Shown: positions 56,099-64,000, numbered from the stretch's first letter. The stretch: 64,000 nucleotides of DNA from Clostridium thermosuccinogenes (GCF_002896855.1 NZ_CP021850.1:3063665-3127664); one strand, 5' to 3'. Numbers and translations are program-made. Notes: generated by a model not told the origin, from the letters alone.

Positions 56099-57793
56099 TT
56101 AGTTTTCTTGAAATTTAAATTTACTTACAAGTCCATTTAGCTGTTTTGCCGACTCGTTCAGATCTAAAGCCGTTGCACTCAAGCCTGTAATTGTGTCTGT
56201 TTGAGTAGATATACTTGCTGCCACTTCCTGCATAGCTGCTGTAATTGCAGTATTACTATCATTGATAGATTCTATCGTTGCCGAAAGCTCCTCGGTTGAA
56301 GCACTCTGTTCCTCAGTAATTGCTGCAATACTATGAATTCTGCTATTTATATTTTTTACTCCCTCAATAATATGATGAAGCTGTGTATATACATTTTCAA
56401 CCATAGCGCTGCCACTTTTTATGTTTCCCCCGACATCCATAATTGCTACCATTGTCCTCTGAATCATGTCCTGAATATTTACAATTATATTTTCAATTGT
56501 TTTGGCTGATTGGTTATTGCTTTCAGCAAGTTTTCGAATCTCCTCTGCTACGACACTAAATCCTCTACCGTGCTCTCCTGCTCTTGCAGCTTCTATAGCT
56601 GCATTTAATGCCAAAAGGTTTGTTTGGTCAGTGATAGATCTTATCGTTCCTATTATTTTGCCTATCTCTTCAGCTTCGTTTCCGAGCTTTTCAGCAATAC
56701 TAATTGTACCTGATGAGATTTTCTCAATTTTCTCCATTTCAATTTTTGTATCCTGTGCTAATTTCCCGCTCTCTTGAGCAAGCATATTAACTCTTTCAAC
56801 CTCCACACTAATTTGCTGAGCATCAGTAGCAGAAACCTGGGAAGCCTGTGTTATTTCTGATATGCTGGCAGTAATCTGACTGATTGAAGTGTTTATTTTT
56901 TGAGTGTCCTCCACAACTTTTCCCATGTGAGTATTTATAGCAGCAACGCCGGCAGATGTCTGCAAGCTGCCCTCGCTCAACAGTTCAGATCCCTGTGATA
57001 CTCTAACAGAGTTCTTCTTTATATTTATCACCATATTCTCCAGGCTGTCCATAAAATTGTTAAAGGATTGTGCTAACCTGGCCAGTTCATCTTTTGATTT
57101 GATATTAATTCTACTCGTTAGATCACCCTGTCCTCTCTCAAGATCCTTAAATATCTCAAGGAGATTATTTATTGGCTTGGTAATACTACCGGCTAGCAGT
57201 ATTGCTATTAGGATTGCTAAAATTATAGCTATAATTGCTAAAACGGCAGATATTTTTTGGTTCATTTCCATATGCATTTGAATAGTCATTAGGCTATCGT
57301 CCATAGAAGCTTCACTTTTCTTTTGAATTTCATCAACCTTTACATAAATGCTGTCAGCAATTTTGTCAAATTCAGCCATCATTATGTTTCCATCCTCATG
57401 GCCATTTTTTATATACATATCTGCCATTTCTTTACCATATGTATATAACTTATCAAACTCAACATTTAATTCCTCCAATAGAGATATATACTCAGGATAT
57501 AAAACGGCAAGCTCCTCTGAATTCTTTTTATACAGATCATATTGTTCTTCAGCTTCCTTTAAATGAGCCGTATTTTTAGAAGCGCTCACATCAGTTAAAA
57601 ATTGCCCCACCTGAATAACATTGTTTTTCATTTCACTTGCATACTTAAAGCCTGTGACAGCATTTTCTTTGATTCTAATGATATGTGTCTTGCTGTTATT
57701 GTATATGTACATGTTATATACAGTGCTTGCAATTATAATGACCAAAATAATTGAAAACCCTGCAATAAGTTTTTTTCGTATAGTATTAAACAT
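56099..57793 (-). CDS. Methyl-accepting chemotaxis protein
   Basis: A 564-residue chemoreceptor. A four-helix-bundle ligand domain lies between two membrane segments ([21 protein letters not shown] and [21 protein letters not shown]); HAMP follows ([23 protein letters not shown]), then the coiled-coil signalling domain with the hairpin tip [44 protein letters not shown] (shown in part: [20 protein letters not shown]). It should control flagellar bias by a chemical cue. GGGAGG precedes the ATG. Its promoter has the metal-regulon repeats, so chemotaxis seems coupled to this stress response. Confidence 0.95.
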   Translation of the reverse strand: MFNTIRKKLIAGFSIILVIIIASTVYNMYIYNNSKTHIIRIKENAVTGFKYASEMKNNVIQVGQFLTDVSASKNTAHLKEAEEQYDLYKKNSEELAVLYPEYISLLEELNVEFDKLYTYGKEMADMYIKNGHEDGNIMMAEFDKIADSIYVKVDEIQKKSEASMDDSLMTIQMHMEMNQKISAVLAIIAIILAILIAILLAGSITKPINNLLEIFKDLERGQGDLTSRINIKSKDELARLAQSFNNFMDSLENMVINIKKNSVRVSQGSELLSEGSLQTSAGVAAINTHMGKVVEDTQKINTSISQITASISEITQASQVSATDAQQISVEVERVNMLAQESGKLAQDTKIEMEKIEKISSGTISIAEKLGNEAEEIGKIIGTIRSITDQTNLLALNAAIEAARAGEHGRGFSVVAEEIRKLAESNNQSAKTIENIIVNIQDMIQRTMVAIMDVGGNIKSGSAMVENVYTQLHHIIEGVKNINSRIHSIAAITEEQSASTEELSATIESINDSNTAITAAMQEVAASISTQTDTITGLSATALDLNESAKQLNGLVSKFKFQEN

Positions 57794-57893
57794 TTATAAC
57801 GCCTCCCCTATTAAAGATAGCAGCAACATCTCGACATGTCCGCTTAAATTTCGTTAATACCATCATTGTTGGAATATCTTGCCGTTCTTTTTT

Positions 57894-57927
57894 AAATTAG
57901 CATGAAGATGTGAAAGAATTATGAAGA
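57894..57927 (-). promoter_or_regulatory. Repeat operator/promoter before the chemoreceptor gene
   Basis: Heptamers TCTTCAT (57927-57921) and CTTTCAC (57916-57910), 11 bp apart, end 10 bp before -10 TAATTT (57899-57894). A third TTCAT lies inside the spacer but is out of phase. Confidence 0.6.
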
Positions 57928-58254
57928 AAATTGAAATAAATAAATTACTCCAATAATAACTGGTTGATGTATTAAATATATTGCAAGTGAATTCTTACTT
58001 ATCATCGAAATATATTCATTTACATAACTGAATTTAAAAATGCTCTGTCTTTTGTAGTAATAAATTTTGTAAGCAAGTATACCCAATATAAATACCGAAA
58101 GATACGGAATTAAAGGATAGTAATCAAGTGTAGTAAATCCTCTATACATAACTCCAAAAGGAAGTAGCAAACTTGTATCAGCTAAAGCACTTTTAACCGG
58201 TATCGCTGCAAATGATATAACCGAAGCAATCGCAAGCAAAAAGATGTTATTCAT
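57919..58254 (-). CDS. DUF1624 (HGSNAT-like) membrane protein, C-terminal half
   Basis: The last 111 residues of a DUF1624/heparan-alpha-glucosaminide N-acetyltransferase-like membrane protein: MNNIFLLAIASVISFAAIPV, LDYYPLIPYLSVFILGILAY and SMISKNSLAIYLIHQPVIIG, three or four membrane segments with the conserved YLIHQP end. It starts with an ATG overlapping the stop of the N-terminal half in an AAAAAAATGA context. The two halves are normally one protein of about 226 residues. It may acylate a cell-surface glycan. Confidence 0.75.
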   Translation of the reverse strand: MNNIFLLAIASVISFAAIPVKSALADTSLLLPFGVMYRGFTTLDYYPLIPYLSVFILGILAYKIYYYKRQSIFKFSYVNEYISMISKNSLAIYLIHQPVIIGVIYLFQFSS

Positions 58255-58601
58255 TTTTTTAGCAGTGGGAAAAGAATCATGCCGGTTCCTAGAAAATGTA
58301 GTATACCGAACCGAATATACTGTTCTCTGAAAAAAATATATGAAAAAAGGGTAATTATCATTGCAAATAAAAGTACCGTAATACCTCTTTTTACAGTATT
58401 CTTGCTAAAACCGCTGCTTATTCCTGAAAGGAATATAAATAACAGTGCTGATACTTTGCCTTCCCAATACCAGAATCCTCTTAAATAGTCTATATTAATA
58501 CTTACGAATTCATTTAAATCATATACTGTATGAAAAATAACCATAAGGACTATTGCAACAACCCTTAAAAAATCCACTTCCCAAATCCGTCTATTTTCCA
58601 T
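58251..58601 (-). CDS. DUF1624 (HGSNAT-like) membrane protein, N-terminal half
   Basis: 116 residues with the family start MENRRIWEVDFLRVVAIVLMVIFHTVYDLN (in part; DFLR and the membrane His are conserved), LLFIFLSGISSGFSKN, and FGILHFLGTGMILFPLL. At its end CTA-AAA-AAA-TGA offers the slippery heptamer A-AAA-AAA; slipping back one base continues into the second half without a gap. An A8 run would also give one frame (LLKKMNNIF). So it is either translated by frameshifting or split by loss of one A. The promoter carries the regulon repeats. Confidence 0.75.
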   Translation of the reverse strand: MENRRIWEVDFLRVVAIVLMVIFHTVYDLNEFVSINIDYLRGFWYWEGKVSALLFIFLSGISSGFSKNTVKRGITVLLFAMIITLFSYIFFREQYIRFGILHFLGTGMILFPLLKK

Positions 58602-58633
58602 TTTTCACCTCAATGTGTATTCTAAATACCTGT

Positions 58634-58667
58634 AAAGTACTAAAGTTATATGTAGAATTTATGAAGA
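58634..58667 (-). promoter_or_regulatory. Repeat operator/promoter before the DUF1624 gene
   Basis: TCTTCAT (58667-58661) and TCTACAT (58656-58650) are 11 bp apart and end 10 bp before a -10-like TACTTT (58639-58634). Confidence 0.58.
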
Positions 58668-58678
58668 AACTATAAAAT

Positions 58679-58731
58679 ACTCCCCTTCCTGGTATAGGCT
58701 TATTTATCTGCCTTTTCACCTCAAGGGGAGT
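58679..58731 (-). terminator. Long inverted repeat after the amino-acid transporter operon
   Basis: ACTCCCCTT (58679-58687) and AAGGGGAGT (58723-58731) pair around 35 bases; on the minus strand ATTTTAT follows. Probably the terminator of the transporter operon. Confidence 0.55.
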
Positions 58732-58787
58732 ATATCATTGAAAACCTGTGCGTTTACATAATATTTTACGCAATTAAAATTCTTAGA

Positions 58788-59663
58788 TTATTCTAATTTT
58801 CCACCTTCAATTACAAGACTCTCTTTATAATCTTCTCCGTATATATCCGCCAGTGTTGCATCATAGGCCTCATGTACGAAATTCTCTTTGCCGAGGGCAG
58901 CAAGTTCATTGTTAATCCAATCGAGGAGCTCCTTATTGCCTTTCTTAACAGCTGGTGCTATTGTATCCTGCTCGCCCAATGTAGGTACACCGACTACAAA
59001 TCCTTGATTCTGTTTCGCCCATGCAATCACTTCCGTATTATCGTTAACTATAGCAGCACCACGTCCATCCTTTAATGCTTCAAATATTTCTGTATACTGT
59101 TCGAATTTTAATTGCTCTATTTCAGGATAGTTTTCAGTCAAAAAAGTTTCAGCAGTAGTTCCTTTAGCGACGATGGCTTTTTTACCTTTCAACTGTTCAA
59201 TCGATGTAATCGGAGCACTTTCCGGAGAAACTATTCCAAGAGAAACCTTCATATAGGGGTTGGCAAAATCCACCTTTTGTTTTCTTTCCTCTGTAACCGT
59301 AAAGTTAGCCATTATTATATCAACTTTGTTTGATTCCAGAAACGCTACTCTGCTTGCTGCATCCACCAAAACAAATTCAACCTTGGATTCGTCTCCTAAA
59401 AGATCCTTCGCAAACCTCCTGGCAATATACACATCAAATCCCTGATTTTCACCATTTTCATCAACATAACCAAATGGATTTTTATCACTAAACACACCAA
59501 TTCTAATCTTACCCCGCTCTTTTATTTCAGCTATAGAACCCTTAGTTTCTTTCGTGCTTGTATTTGTACTTGTTTTTGTGCTAGCATTGTTGCAACCTGC
59601 AAGCACCCCCAGCGCTAACACTGCAATCATTAATAATTGAATAATTCTTTTGATTTTTATCAT
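58788..59663 (-). CDS. Amino-acid ABC transporter substrate-binding lipoprotein
   Basis: A 291-residue SBP_bac_3 protein with lipobox (LMIAVLALGVLAGCNNAS). Typical features are IRIGVFSDKNPFGYVDENGENQGFDVYIARRFAKDLLG, DIIMANFTVTEERKQKVDFANPY, and AIVAKGTTAETFL (each quoted in parts of the protein). The cleft residues after PFGYVD and TxTxER fit polar amino acids or cystine. The ATG at 59661-59663 has AAGGA 9 bases before it, better than an upstream ATG. A T-box reading a Cys codon heads the operon, so cysteine/cystine is the likely cargo. Confidence 0.9.
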   Translation of the reverse strand: MIKIKRIIQLLMIAVLALGVLAGCNNASTKTSTNTSTKETKGSIAEIKERGKIRIGVFSDKNPFGYVDENGENQGFDVYIARRFAKDLLGDESKVEFVLVDAASRVAFLESNKVDIIMANFTVTEERKQKVDFANPYMKVSLGIVSPESAPITSIEQLKGKKAIVAKGTTAETFLTENYPEIEQLKFEQYTEIFEALKDGRGAAIVNDNTEVIAWAKQNQGFVVGVPTLGEQDTIAPAVKKGNKELLDWINNELAALGKENFVHEAYDATLADIYGEDYKESLVIEGGKLE

Positions 59664-59689
59664 TCTAACCATTCCTTTCGTTTTATAAT

Positions 59690-60439
59690 TTAATATTGAA
59701 ATTTATTTAAGAAGTGCTGAGCACGTTCTGTCTTTGGATGCGCAAAAAACTCATGGGGTTCTGATATTTCACAGATTCTGCCTTTATCAATAAACACTAT
59801 CCTATCGGCAACAGCCCGGGCAAATGACATCTCATGAGTTACAATAACCATTGTCATACCCTGTTTTGCGAGTCCCAGTATTACATCCAGGACTTCTCTT
59901 ACCATTTCAGGGTCAAGAGATGCTGTAACTTCGTCGAAAAGCATTATCTCAGGATTCATGCACAAAGCCCTTACTATTGCTATTCGCTGCTTCTGGCCTC
60001 CGGAAAGCTGACGGGGATAAGAATCCTTTCGGTCGTACAATCCTACCCTGTCCAATAGCTGCCTTGCCTGCTCCATCACCTCACTTTTATTTCTTTTTTG
60101 TACTTTGACAGGGCCTAAAATGATATTTTCAATGACTGTCATGTGCGGAAACAAGTCATAGTTCTGGAATACCATTCCTATATGCTGCCTAGTTTCCTGC
60201 CAGTTCACATCTTTATCAACAAGGCTTTTATTACAGAATCTTATATCACCTCCTTGTATTTTCTCCAAACCGTTGATACACCTTAAAAGAGTGCTTTTCC
60301 CACAGCCTGAAGGCCCTAAAATAACAACAACTTCACCCTTTTTTATGCATAAATTAATGTCCTCTAGGACAGTTATTTCGTCATATTTCTTTTGCAAGCC
60401 CTTTATCTCAAGTAATACTTCATTGGTTTTCTTATCCAC
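59690..60439 (-). CDS. Amino-acid ABC transporter ATPase
   Basis: A 249-residue ABC subunit: Walker A VVILGPSGCGKSTLLRCING, Q-loop MVFQNYDLFPHMTVIENI, signature QLSGGQKQRIAIVRAL, Walker B EIMLFDEVTASLDPEMV (a Val replaces the usual Pro; TASLD is retained), and H-loop MVIVTHEMSFARAVADRI. It belongs to the polar amino acid uptake family (GlnQ/TcyC-like). GTG at 60437-60439 has AGGGGTG 6 bases before it, so I prefer it to the GTG at 60448. Confidence 0.93.
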   Translation of the reverse strand: MDKKTNEVLLEIKGLQKKYDEITVLEDINLCIKKGEVVVILGPSGCGKSTLLRCINGLEKIQGGDIRFCNKSLVDKDVNWQETRQHIGMVFQNYDLFPHMTVIENIILGPVKVQKRNKSEVMEQARQLLDRVGLYDRKDSYPRQLSGGQKQRIAIVRALCMNPEIMLFDEVTASLDPEMVREVLDVILGLAKQGMTMVIVTHEMSFARAVADRIVFIDKGRICEISEPHEFFAHPKTERAQHFLNKFQY

Positions 60440-60450
60440 AATTAACACCC

Positions 60451-61128
60451 CTAACTATTCCATTTATTTTCCAGCATCCTGGATAGCCTTGAAAGAGGAT
60501 AACAGATTACGAAGTACAATATAAATACAAAACCATACACCCAAAAAGATGCTGTAGGTACTTCTATGCGAGAAAGCTCTATTATCTGCTGTCCTACCTT
60601 TATAACATCTATAACTCCAATTAAAACTACTAATGAGGTAGTCTTTACCATTCTTGTAGCTAAATTTATAGCACCCGGCAGCATTCTTCTTACTGCCTGT
60701 GGTATTAGAATATACCGGTAAAGTCCCCAGAAGCCAAGCCCTATAGCCTTTCCAGACTCAACCTGATGTTTTGGCATGGATTCCAGCGCACCTCTTACGA
60801 TATCCCCCATCTCGGCAGCGCCCCAAAGGGTGAATACAATAATAGAAACAGTCTCGCCGCTTAAATCTATGCTTAAAGCTGTGGTAACCCCAAAATATAT
60901 AATAAACAACCAAACAAGAATCGGTATTATTCTAAACATTTCAAGGTATATGCGGCAAATCGAACGTATCCATTTTGACTTTGATGTCCATATTACTCCC
61001 AGAACTATTCCCAGCAACGAACCAATCATAATTGAGATGAAAGCAATTCTTGCTGTCACCATCAGGCCTTCAAACAGGCGCTGCATGTTCATTCCTTTAA
61101 ATAGAACGCTAATTCCCAAACTCTGCAT
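60451..61128 (-). CDS. Amino-acid ABC transporter permease
   Basis: A 225-residue HisM/GlnP-type permease with about five membrane segments (VTARIAFISIMIGSLLGIVLGVIW, IYLEMFRIIPILVWLFIIYFGV, FVFILYFVICYPLSRL) and the EAA loop GALESMPKHQVESGKAIGLGFWGLYRYILIPQAVRRMLP (in part). It pairs with the other permease to form the channel. GGAAGG lies before the ATG at 61126-61128, inside the end of the neighbouring permease gene (20-bp overlap). Confidence 0.92.
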   Translation of the reverse strand: MQSLGISVLFKGMNMQRLFEGLMVTARIAFISIMIGSLLGIVLGVIWTSKSKWIRSICRIYLEMFRIIPILVWLFIIYFGVTTALSIDLSGETVSIIVFTLWGAAEMGDIVRGALESMPKHQVESGKAIGLGFWGLYRYILIPQAVRRMLPGAINLATRMVKTTSLVVLIGVIDVIKVGQQIIELSRIEVPTASFWVYGFVFILYFVICYPLSRLSRMLENKWNS

Positions 61129-61774
61129 ACCGCACCTTCCTTTCAAGCCATGTCAGAAGTATTGATAAAGGCAAAATCATGACTAGATATACAGCCACCA
61201 ACATAAACAGGGCTTCAAAGGTTTGATAGTACATGCCTATTAAATCCTTTGTTACATTCATAAGGTCAACCACTGCAATTGCCCCCACTATGGAGGTTTC
61301 TTTAAGCAGGAAAATACAATTTGCACCTAATGAAGGCATACTAACTGAAAATGCCTGAGGAAGGACCACATATCTCACTAGCTGGGCCCTGGAAAGCCCT
61401 ATGCTAAGGCCGGACTCAATTTGTGACCTGCCTACAGCCTCCAGACCGCTTCGGAAGGTTTCAGCCATATAGCTTCCTCCTAAGAAAGACAAACCAATAA
61501 TGGCACAAGCATTCTCGCTTAGGGCTATTCCCATTTTGGTAAGCCCAAAGTATAAAAAGAATAGTTGTATCAGCAGCGGAGTATTGCGTGATAACTCTAT
61601 ATAAGCTTGAACAATTGATTTTAGAAATTTAACCTTGAAGTACAGAACTATGCTGCATACAAAGCCAATGATTAAAGAAAACAATATACCCCAAAATCCA
61701 AGCTTTAATGTTGTCCATGCTGCTTCCCGGTAAAGTGGCAAACTGTCTATTATAAATTGCCAGTTAAGATTCAT
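61109..61774 (-). CDS. Amino-acid ABC transporter permease
   Basis: A 221-residue permease, first gene of the operon. It has LKLGFWGILFSLIIGFVCSIVLYF, the RNTPLLIQLFFLYFGL motif common to polar amino-acid permeases, and the EAA loop SGLEAVGRSQIESGLSIGLSRAQLVRYVVLPQAFSVSMPS (in part). GAGGTG precedes the ATG. About 70 bp separate it from the T-box terminator. It combines with the second permease, the ATPase and the binding lipoprotein. Confidence 0.92.
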   Translation of the reverse strand: MNLNWQFIIDSLPLYREAAWTTLKLGFWGILFSLIIGFVCSIVLYFKVKFLKSIVQAYIELSRNTPLLIQLFFLYFGLTKMGIALSENACAIIGLSFLGGSYMAETFRSGLEAVGRSQIESGLSIGLSRAQLVRYVVLPQAFSVSMPSLGANCIFLLKETSIVGAIAVVDLMNVTKDLIGMYYQTFEALFMLVAVYLVMILPLSILLTWLERKVRYAEFGN

Positions 61775-61843
61775 TCATTTGTCACCTCAATCATACTTAA
61801 CATCCTTACAAATCAAAGGTTGTTGTCTATTTTTGCATAAAAA

Positions 61844-62095
61844 AACTCCTACCCCTATTCAGAGGCAGAAGTTAATTCCGCGGTTCCACTCTGTTTACCG
61901 GATGCAAAATCCGGCATCTCGTAATTTTCGGTACCCACATACCTCAACACTATAACGGGTGTAGCCGCCGGAGTCTACTATGTTTCGATCCGGTACTCAA
62001 GGATGCACTTCGGTTAATCTAAATCTAAAACCCCTTTCAGCCTCTGGGAGTTTCTCTCTGAAAATCTCCATTAACTTACTCTTCCTGTCATCGCA
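61844..62095 (-). promoter_or_regulatory. T-box riboswitch, specifier UGC (Cys)
   Basis: The minus strand has Stem I (GATGACAGGAAGAGTA start), AGAGAG and GCTGAAAGG loops, the T-box AGAGTGGAACCGCGGAA (61893-61877) and a terminator AACTTCTGCCTCT / AGGGGTAGGAGTT (61873-61844) with seven T. In Stem I the specifier triplet sits nine bases before the end of the conserved CCTTGAG: UGC (62007-62005) followed by A, which matches tRNA-Cys. Uncharged tRNA-Cys should therefore raise transport gene expression. Specifier assignment is by alignment to known leaders. Confidence 0.85.
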
Positions 62096-62121
62096 AATCA
62101 TACTATTCTTATCTGTTTACT

Positions 62122-62150
62122 ATACTATACCATAAGAGTGTTTCTGTCAA
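62122..62150 (-). promoter_or_regulatory. Promoter of the T-box operon
   Basis: TTGACA (62150-62145) and TAGTAT (62127-62122) with 17 bp between them: a near-consensus sigma-A promoter about 30 bp upstream of the T-box leader. Confidence 0.8.
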
Positions 62151-62202
62151 TCTCTTTTTTATTAAACTTAAGTATTTCATTCTTCATTTTTTCTTAACAA
62201 AA

Positions 62203-62247
62203 TCTTCATCTATTCACCATTAAATCTTCAAAAGTTTTCTTTATTAT
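62203..62247 (+). promoter_or_regulatory. Repeat operator/promoter before the small basic protein gene
   Basis: Plus-strand heptamers TCTTCAT (62203-62209), TCACCAT (62214-62220) and TCTTCAA (62225-62231) at exact 11-bp steps, ending 10 bp before TATTAT (62242-62247). It lies back to back with the T-box promoter. Confidence 0.68.
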
Positions 62248-62286
62248 ATGTTTATAAAGTAACCAAATTTTCGAGGAGGTCTTGAT

Positions 62287-62478
62287 ATGCACAAACACTA
62301 TTACAGAAAACAAAATAATGTAGCACTTTCCCAGGATGAAGCTATACTGATAGGTTTTGTAAAGATCAAGCATGTAAATAGACTTAAAAAAAGAAAGGCT
62401 AGAAATACTGCTAATTACTATTTCACTTTAGGCAGGGGCAGAAATTTCAAAAATATCTTTGAAAGCATTATTAGCTAG
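62287..62478 (+). CDS. Small basic protein of the repeat regulon, unknown function
   Basis: A 63-residue protein: MHKHYYRKQNNVALSQDEAI, then KIKHVNRLKKRKARNTANYYF and GRGRNFKNIFESIIS. It is basic, His/Tyr rich at the start, and without a signal peptide. GAGGAGG lies 7 bases before the ATG. The promoter carries three phased heptamers of the metal/envelope regulon. I do not recognise a family; the only clue to its job is co-regulation with the copper genes. Confidence 0.6.
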   Translation: MHKHYYRKQNNVALSQDEAILIGFVKIKHVNRLKKRKARNTANYYFTLGRGRNFKNIFESIIS

Positions 62479-62643
62479 CAGAATAGATTTGGAGTCTCCG
62501 TTCCCCAAAACCTCTAGGATTACCCCCTCCAGAGATTTTCGGATTTTATATAAAATAAACTTTTTGCTTATGATGAAAAAATTTGATTATATTGCTTATT
62601 AATAAATGTATGTAGCTTTTATTAAGCTGCAGAAAGGAAAACT

Positions 62644-63333
62644 ATGAAACTTAAAGTGCAGATTAGCTTACTAATAAGCATGCTTGCTGTCGGTCTAATT
62701 TGCGGAATGTCATTTTATATTTTATTGGTGCCTCTTGGCAGCAAAAACCTCGTTCACTGCATTATTATGGGATTAACATTTGGTTTAGTGAATTATTTTG
62801 TATCATATAAAATTTATGTAAGATACATTTTTCTAAAAGATACAAACAACTCATTAAAGCATGAGCTCAAATTGGATAAGCTGACTGGGTTATATAATAG
62901 AGGCGCTTTTGATAATGACCTTCCGGAAATATCAAGCTATAATTATTATTCATTGGTATTGATAGATATAGACAACTTCAGAACCTTCAATAATGAATTC
63001 GGTCATAAAGCAGGAGATATAGTCCTAAAAAAAGTCAGTCAAACAATAAGAGCTAATATAAGGTTTAAAGATGCGGTTTATAGATATGGAGGTGAAGAAA
63101 TAATTATTGTACTGAAAGACTGCAGCAAAAAGAATGCATTCAATATTGCTGAGAAAATAAGAACAAGTATAAACCAACTAGATAATTCCCCGTATCCTAA
63201 TATAGCAGTTTCCTTAGGTGTATCAAGCTGTCCAGAAGACGGCAATGAATTCGATGAAGTTTTTGATGCCTGTGACAAAGCGCTGTTATTGGCTAAAAAG
63301 TCAGGTAAAAATCGAGCTATTGCTTATAATTAG
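62644..63333 (+). CDS. Membrane diguanylate cyclase (GGDEF)
   Basis: A 229-residue enzyme making c-di-GMP. Two membrane segments start it (ISLLISMLAVGLICGMSFYIL and IIMGLTFGLVNYFVSYKIYV). The GGDEF domain has DKLTGLYNRGAFDND, LIDIDNFRTFNNEFGHKAGD, and the active-site RYGGEEIIIV (GGEEI, a functional variant). Five residues before it is RFKD, an RxxD inhibitory site for product feedback. It ends with DKALLLAKKSGKNRAIAYN. It may supply the ligand for the two c-di-GMP riboswitches in the window. The ribosome site (AGAAAGG) is moderate. Confidence 0.92.
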   Translation: MKLKVQISLLISMLAVGLICGMSFYILLVPLGSKNLVHCIIMGLTFGLVNYFVSYKIYVRYIFLKDTNNSLKHELKLDKLTGLYNRGAFDNDLPEISSYNYYSLVLIDIDNFRTFNNEFGHKAGDIVLKKVSQTIRANIRFKDAVYRYGGEEIIIVLKDCSKKNAFNIAEKIRTSINQLDNSPYPNIAVSLGVSSCPEDGNEFDEVFDACDKALLLAKKSGKNRAIAYN

Positions 63334-63364
63334 AATAACATTTTTTATGTTGACAGGTGGTAAT

Positions 63365-64000
63365 ATGAGAAGACTTTCCTTGCTGAGGTATTTTACAATC
63401 TACAGCCTTATTGCATTTGTCATTACGGGAGTAGTTCTTAGTTTTTTTATATCAAACCATATAAAGAATGATCAGCTTGAGAATACTAGAGAGATCACTC
63501 GTCTGACTTTAAACGCTTTACTGAAGAAAGAACTTGCACCTGATGATTTTAGTAGCACTTTATCAAAAGAGAAATTGGATACCTTACAAATAAAATTTAA
63601 TCAAGTTATCGAGGCTACTGATATTATTATGATAAAAATCTGGGATAAAAATGGTAATATCCTGTACTCTAGTAATTCCAGCCTTACCAGTCAGAATTTT
63701 GCTATTGATAAAGAACTTAAAGAAGCACTTTGCAATAAAAGTATAATTAAGATCTCTGAGCTTGATAATCAGTTAAACACGAACGCACTCAATAGCTTTA
63801 ATAAAGTTGTTAAAATATATGAACCTATTGAATTTAGCGGAAGTGTAACAGGTGTATTCGAAGTTTATATTCCTTATGACAGAATTCAACATCATGTAAA
63901 AGTTCTAAATAGAACTGTTGCCATTATCATGTCATTAGGACTTCTAATACTGTATTTATTATTATTGAGAATAATATATAATTCTTCAAAAACATTGATA
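63365..64000 (+). CDS. Membrane sensor protein, N-terminal part (runs off the right edge)
   Basis: 212 codons open to the window end. One membrane segment (IYSLIAFVITGVVLSFFI) is followed by an external sensor-like domain of ~150 residues (MIKIWDKNGNILYSSNSSL is PAS/Cache-like) and a second segment (VAIIMSLGLLILYLLLL). This is the usual front of a sensor linked to GGDEF, EAL, HD-GYP or kinase output, which is outside the window. AGGTGG precedes the ATG at 63365, 32 bp after the cyclase stop, so both form one transcript. Confidence 0.8.
   Translation, partial: MRRLSLLRYFTIYSLIAFVITGVVLSFFISNHIKNDQLENTREITRLTLNALLKKELAPDDFSSTLSKEKLDTLQIKFNQVIEATDIIMIKIWDKNGNILYSSNSSLTSQNFAIDKELKEALCNKSIIKISELDNQLNTNALNSFNKVVKIYEPIEFSGSVTGVFEVYIPYDRIQHHVKVLNRTVAIIMSLGLLILYLLLLRIIYNSSKTLI

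Noticed and set aside
1-64000. CRISPR arrays, rRNA and tRNA genes
   Set aside because: I saw no regularly spaced repeat-spacer series and no rRNA sequence. I saw no recognisable tRNA, though a tRNA could be missed by eye; a tRNAscan-SE run would decide.

Overview
The window looks like a chromosomal stretch of a low-GC, Gram-positive anaerobe of the class Clostridia. The basis is AGGAGG-type ribosome sites on nearly every gene, a T-box leader, c-di-GMP-I riboswitches, an agr-type peptide quorum-sensing locus and clostridial protein families (Amidase_6, DUF6147, DUF4367, DUF2318, LDCCC-motif protein). I cannot name the species. Base composition changes: about 9-26 kb is visibly GC-richer than the AT-rich host DNA right of 33 kb.

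Region 1 (1-26 kb) is most of a siphophage-type prophage read on the minus strand. From the early end (25.7 kb) leftwards come a sigma-like regulator, an SNF2 helicase, a Cys-cluster protein, a family A DNA polymerase, a primase/helicase, a VRR-NUC nuclease and a late regulator. Then follow HNH endonuclease, small terminase, two tandem ParB-methyltransferase fusions, an amidoligase/gamma-glutamylcyclotransferase cluster, large terminase, portal, ClpP-like protease, capsid, connectors, tail proteins, a tail chaperone with a -1 frameshift extension, and the start of the tape measure gene, which runs off the left edge. Two plus-strand cassettes (AbrB/PIN toxin-antitoxin; DUF2089 plus membrane protein) sit inside the structural block.

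Region 2 (26-35 kb) holds secreted or lipoprotein cargo (lipoprotein, Amidase_6 protein, DUF6147 protein) with an ECF sigma/anti-sigma pair and matching promoter motifs, then a large serine recombinase with a 48-residue partner. Next come a conjugative-element-type sigma factor and an XRE regulator. The recombinase probably marks the right side of the integrated element.

Region 3 (35-43 kb) is a disrupted agr-like locus on the minus strand. A c-di-GMP-I riboswitch precedes a LytTR response regulator (AgrA-like) and a GHKL histidine kinase (AgrC-like). Then come an inserted XRE/HEPN pair, AgrB, an IS110 element, AgrD, and a second c-di-GMP-I riboswitch with a terminator but no intact target. 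An IS4/IS701-like transposase lies upstream.

Region 4 (44-59 kb) is a copper and envelope-stress island: HtrA protease, a sensor kinase/response regulator pair, CopZ, a CopA ATPase, an HMA-TauE/SafE-cupredoxin fusion, an LDCCC protein, a DUF2318 protein, further metal-binding small proteins, a chemoreceptor and a split DUF1624 gene. At least eight promoters here share 11-bp-spaced TCTTCAT-like repeats ending exactly 10 bp before the -10 box, which suggests one PhoB/OmpR-type regulon. Region 5 (58.8-64 kb) has a polar amino-acid ABC transporter behind a T-box whose specifier reads as UGC (Cys), then a small basic protein, a diguanylate cyclase and the start of a membrane sensor gene.
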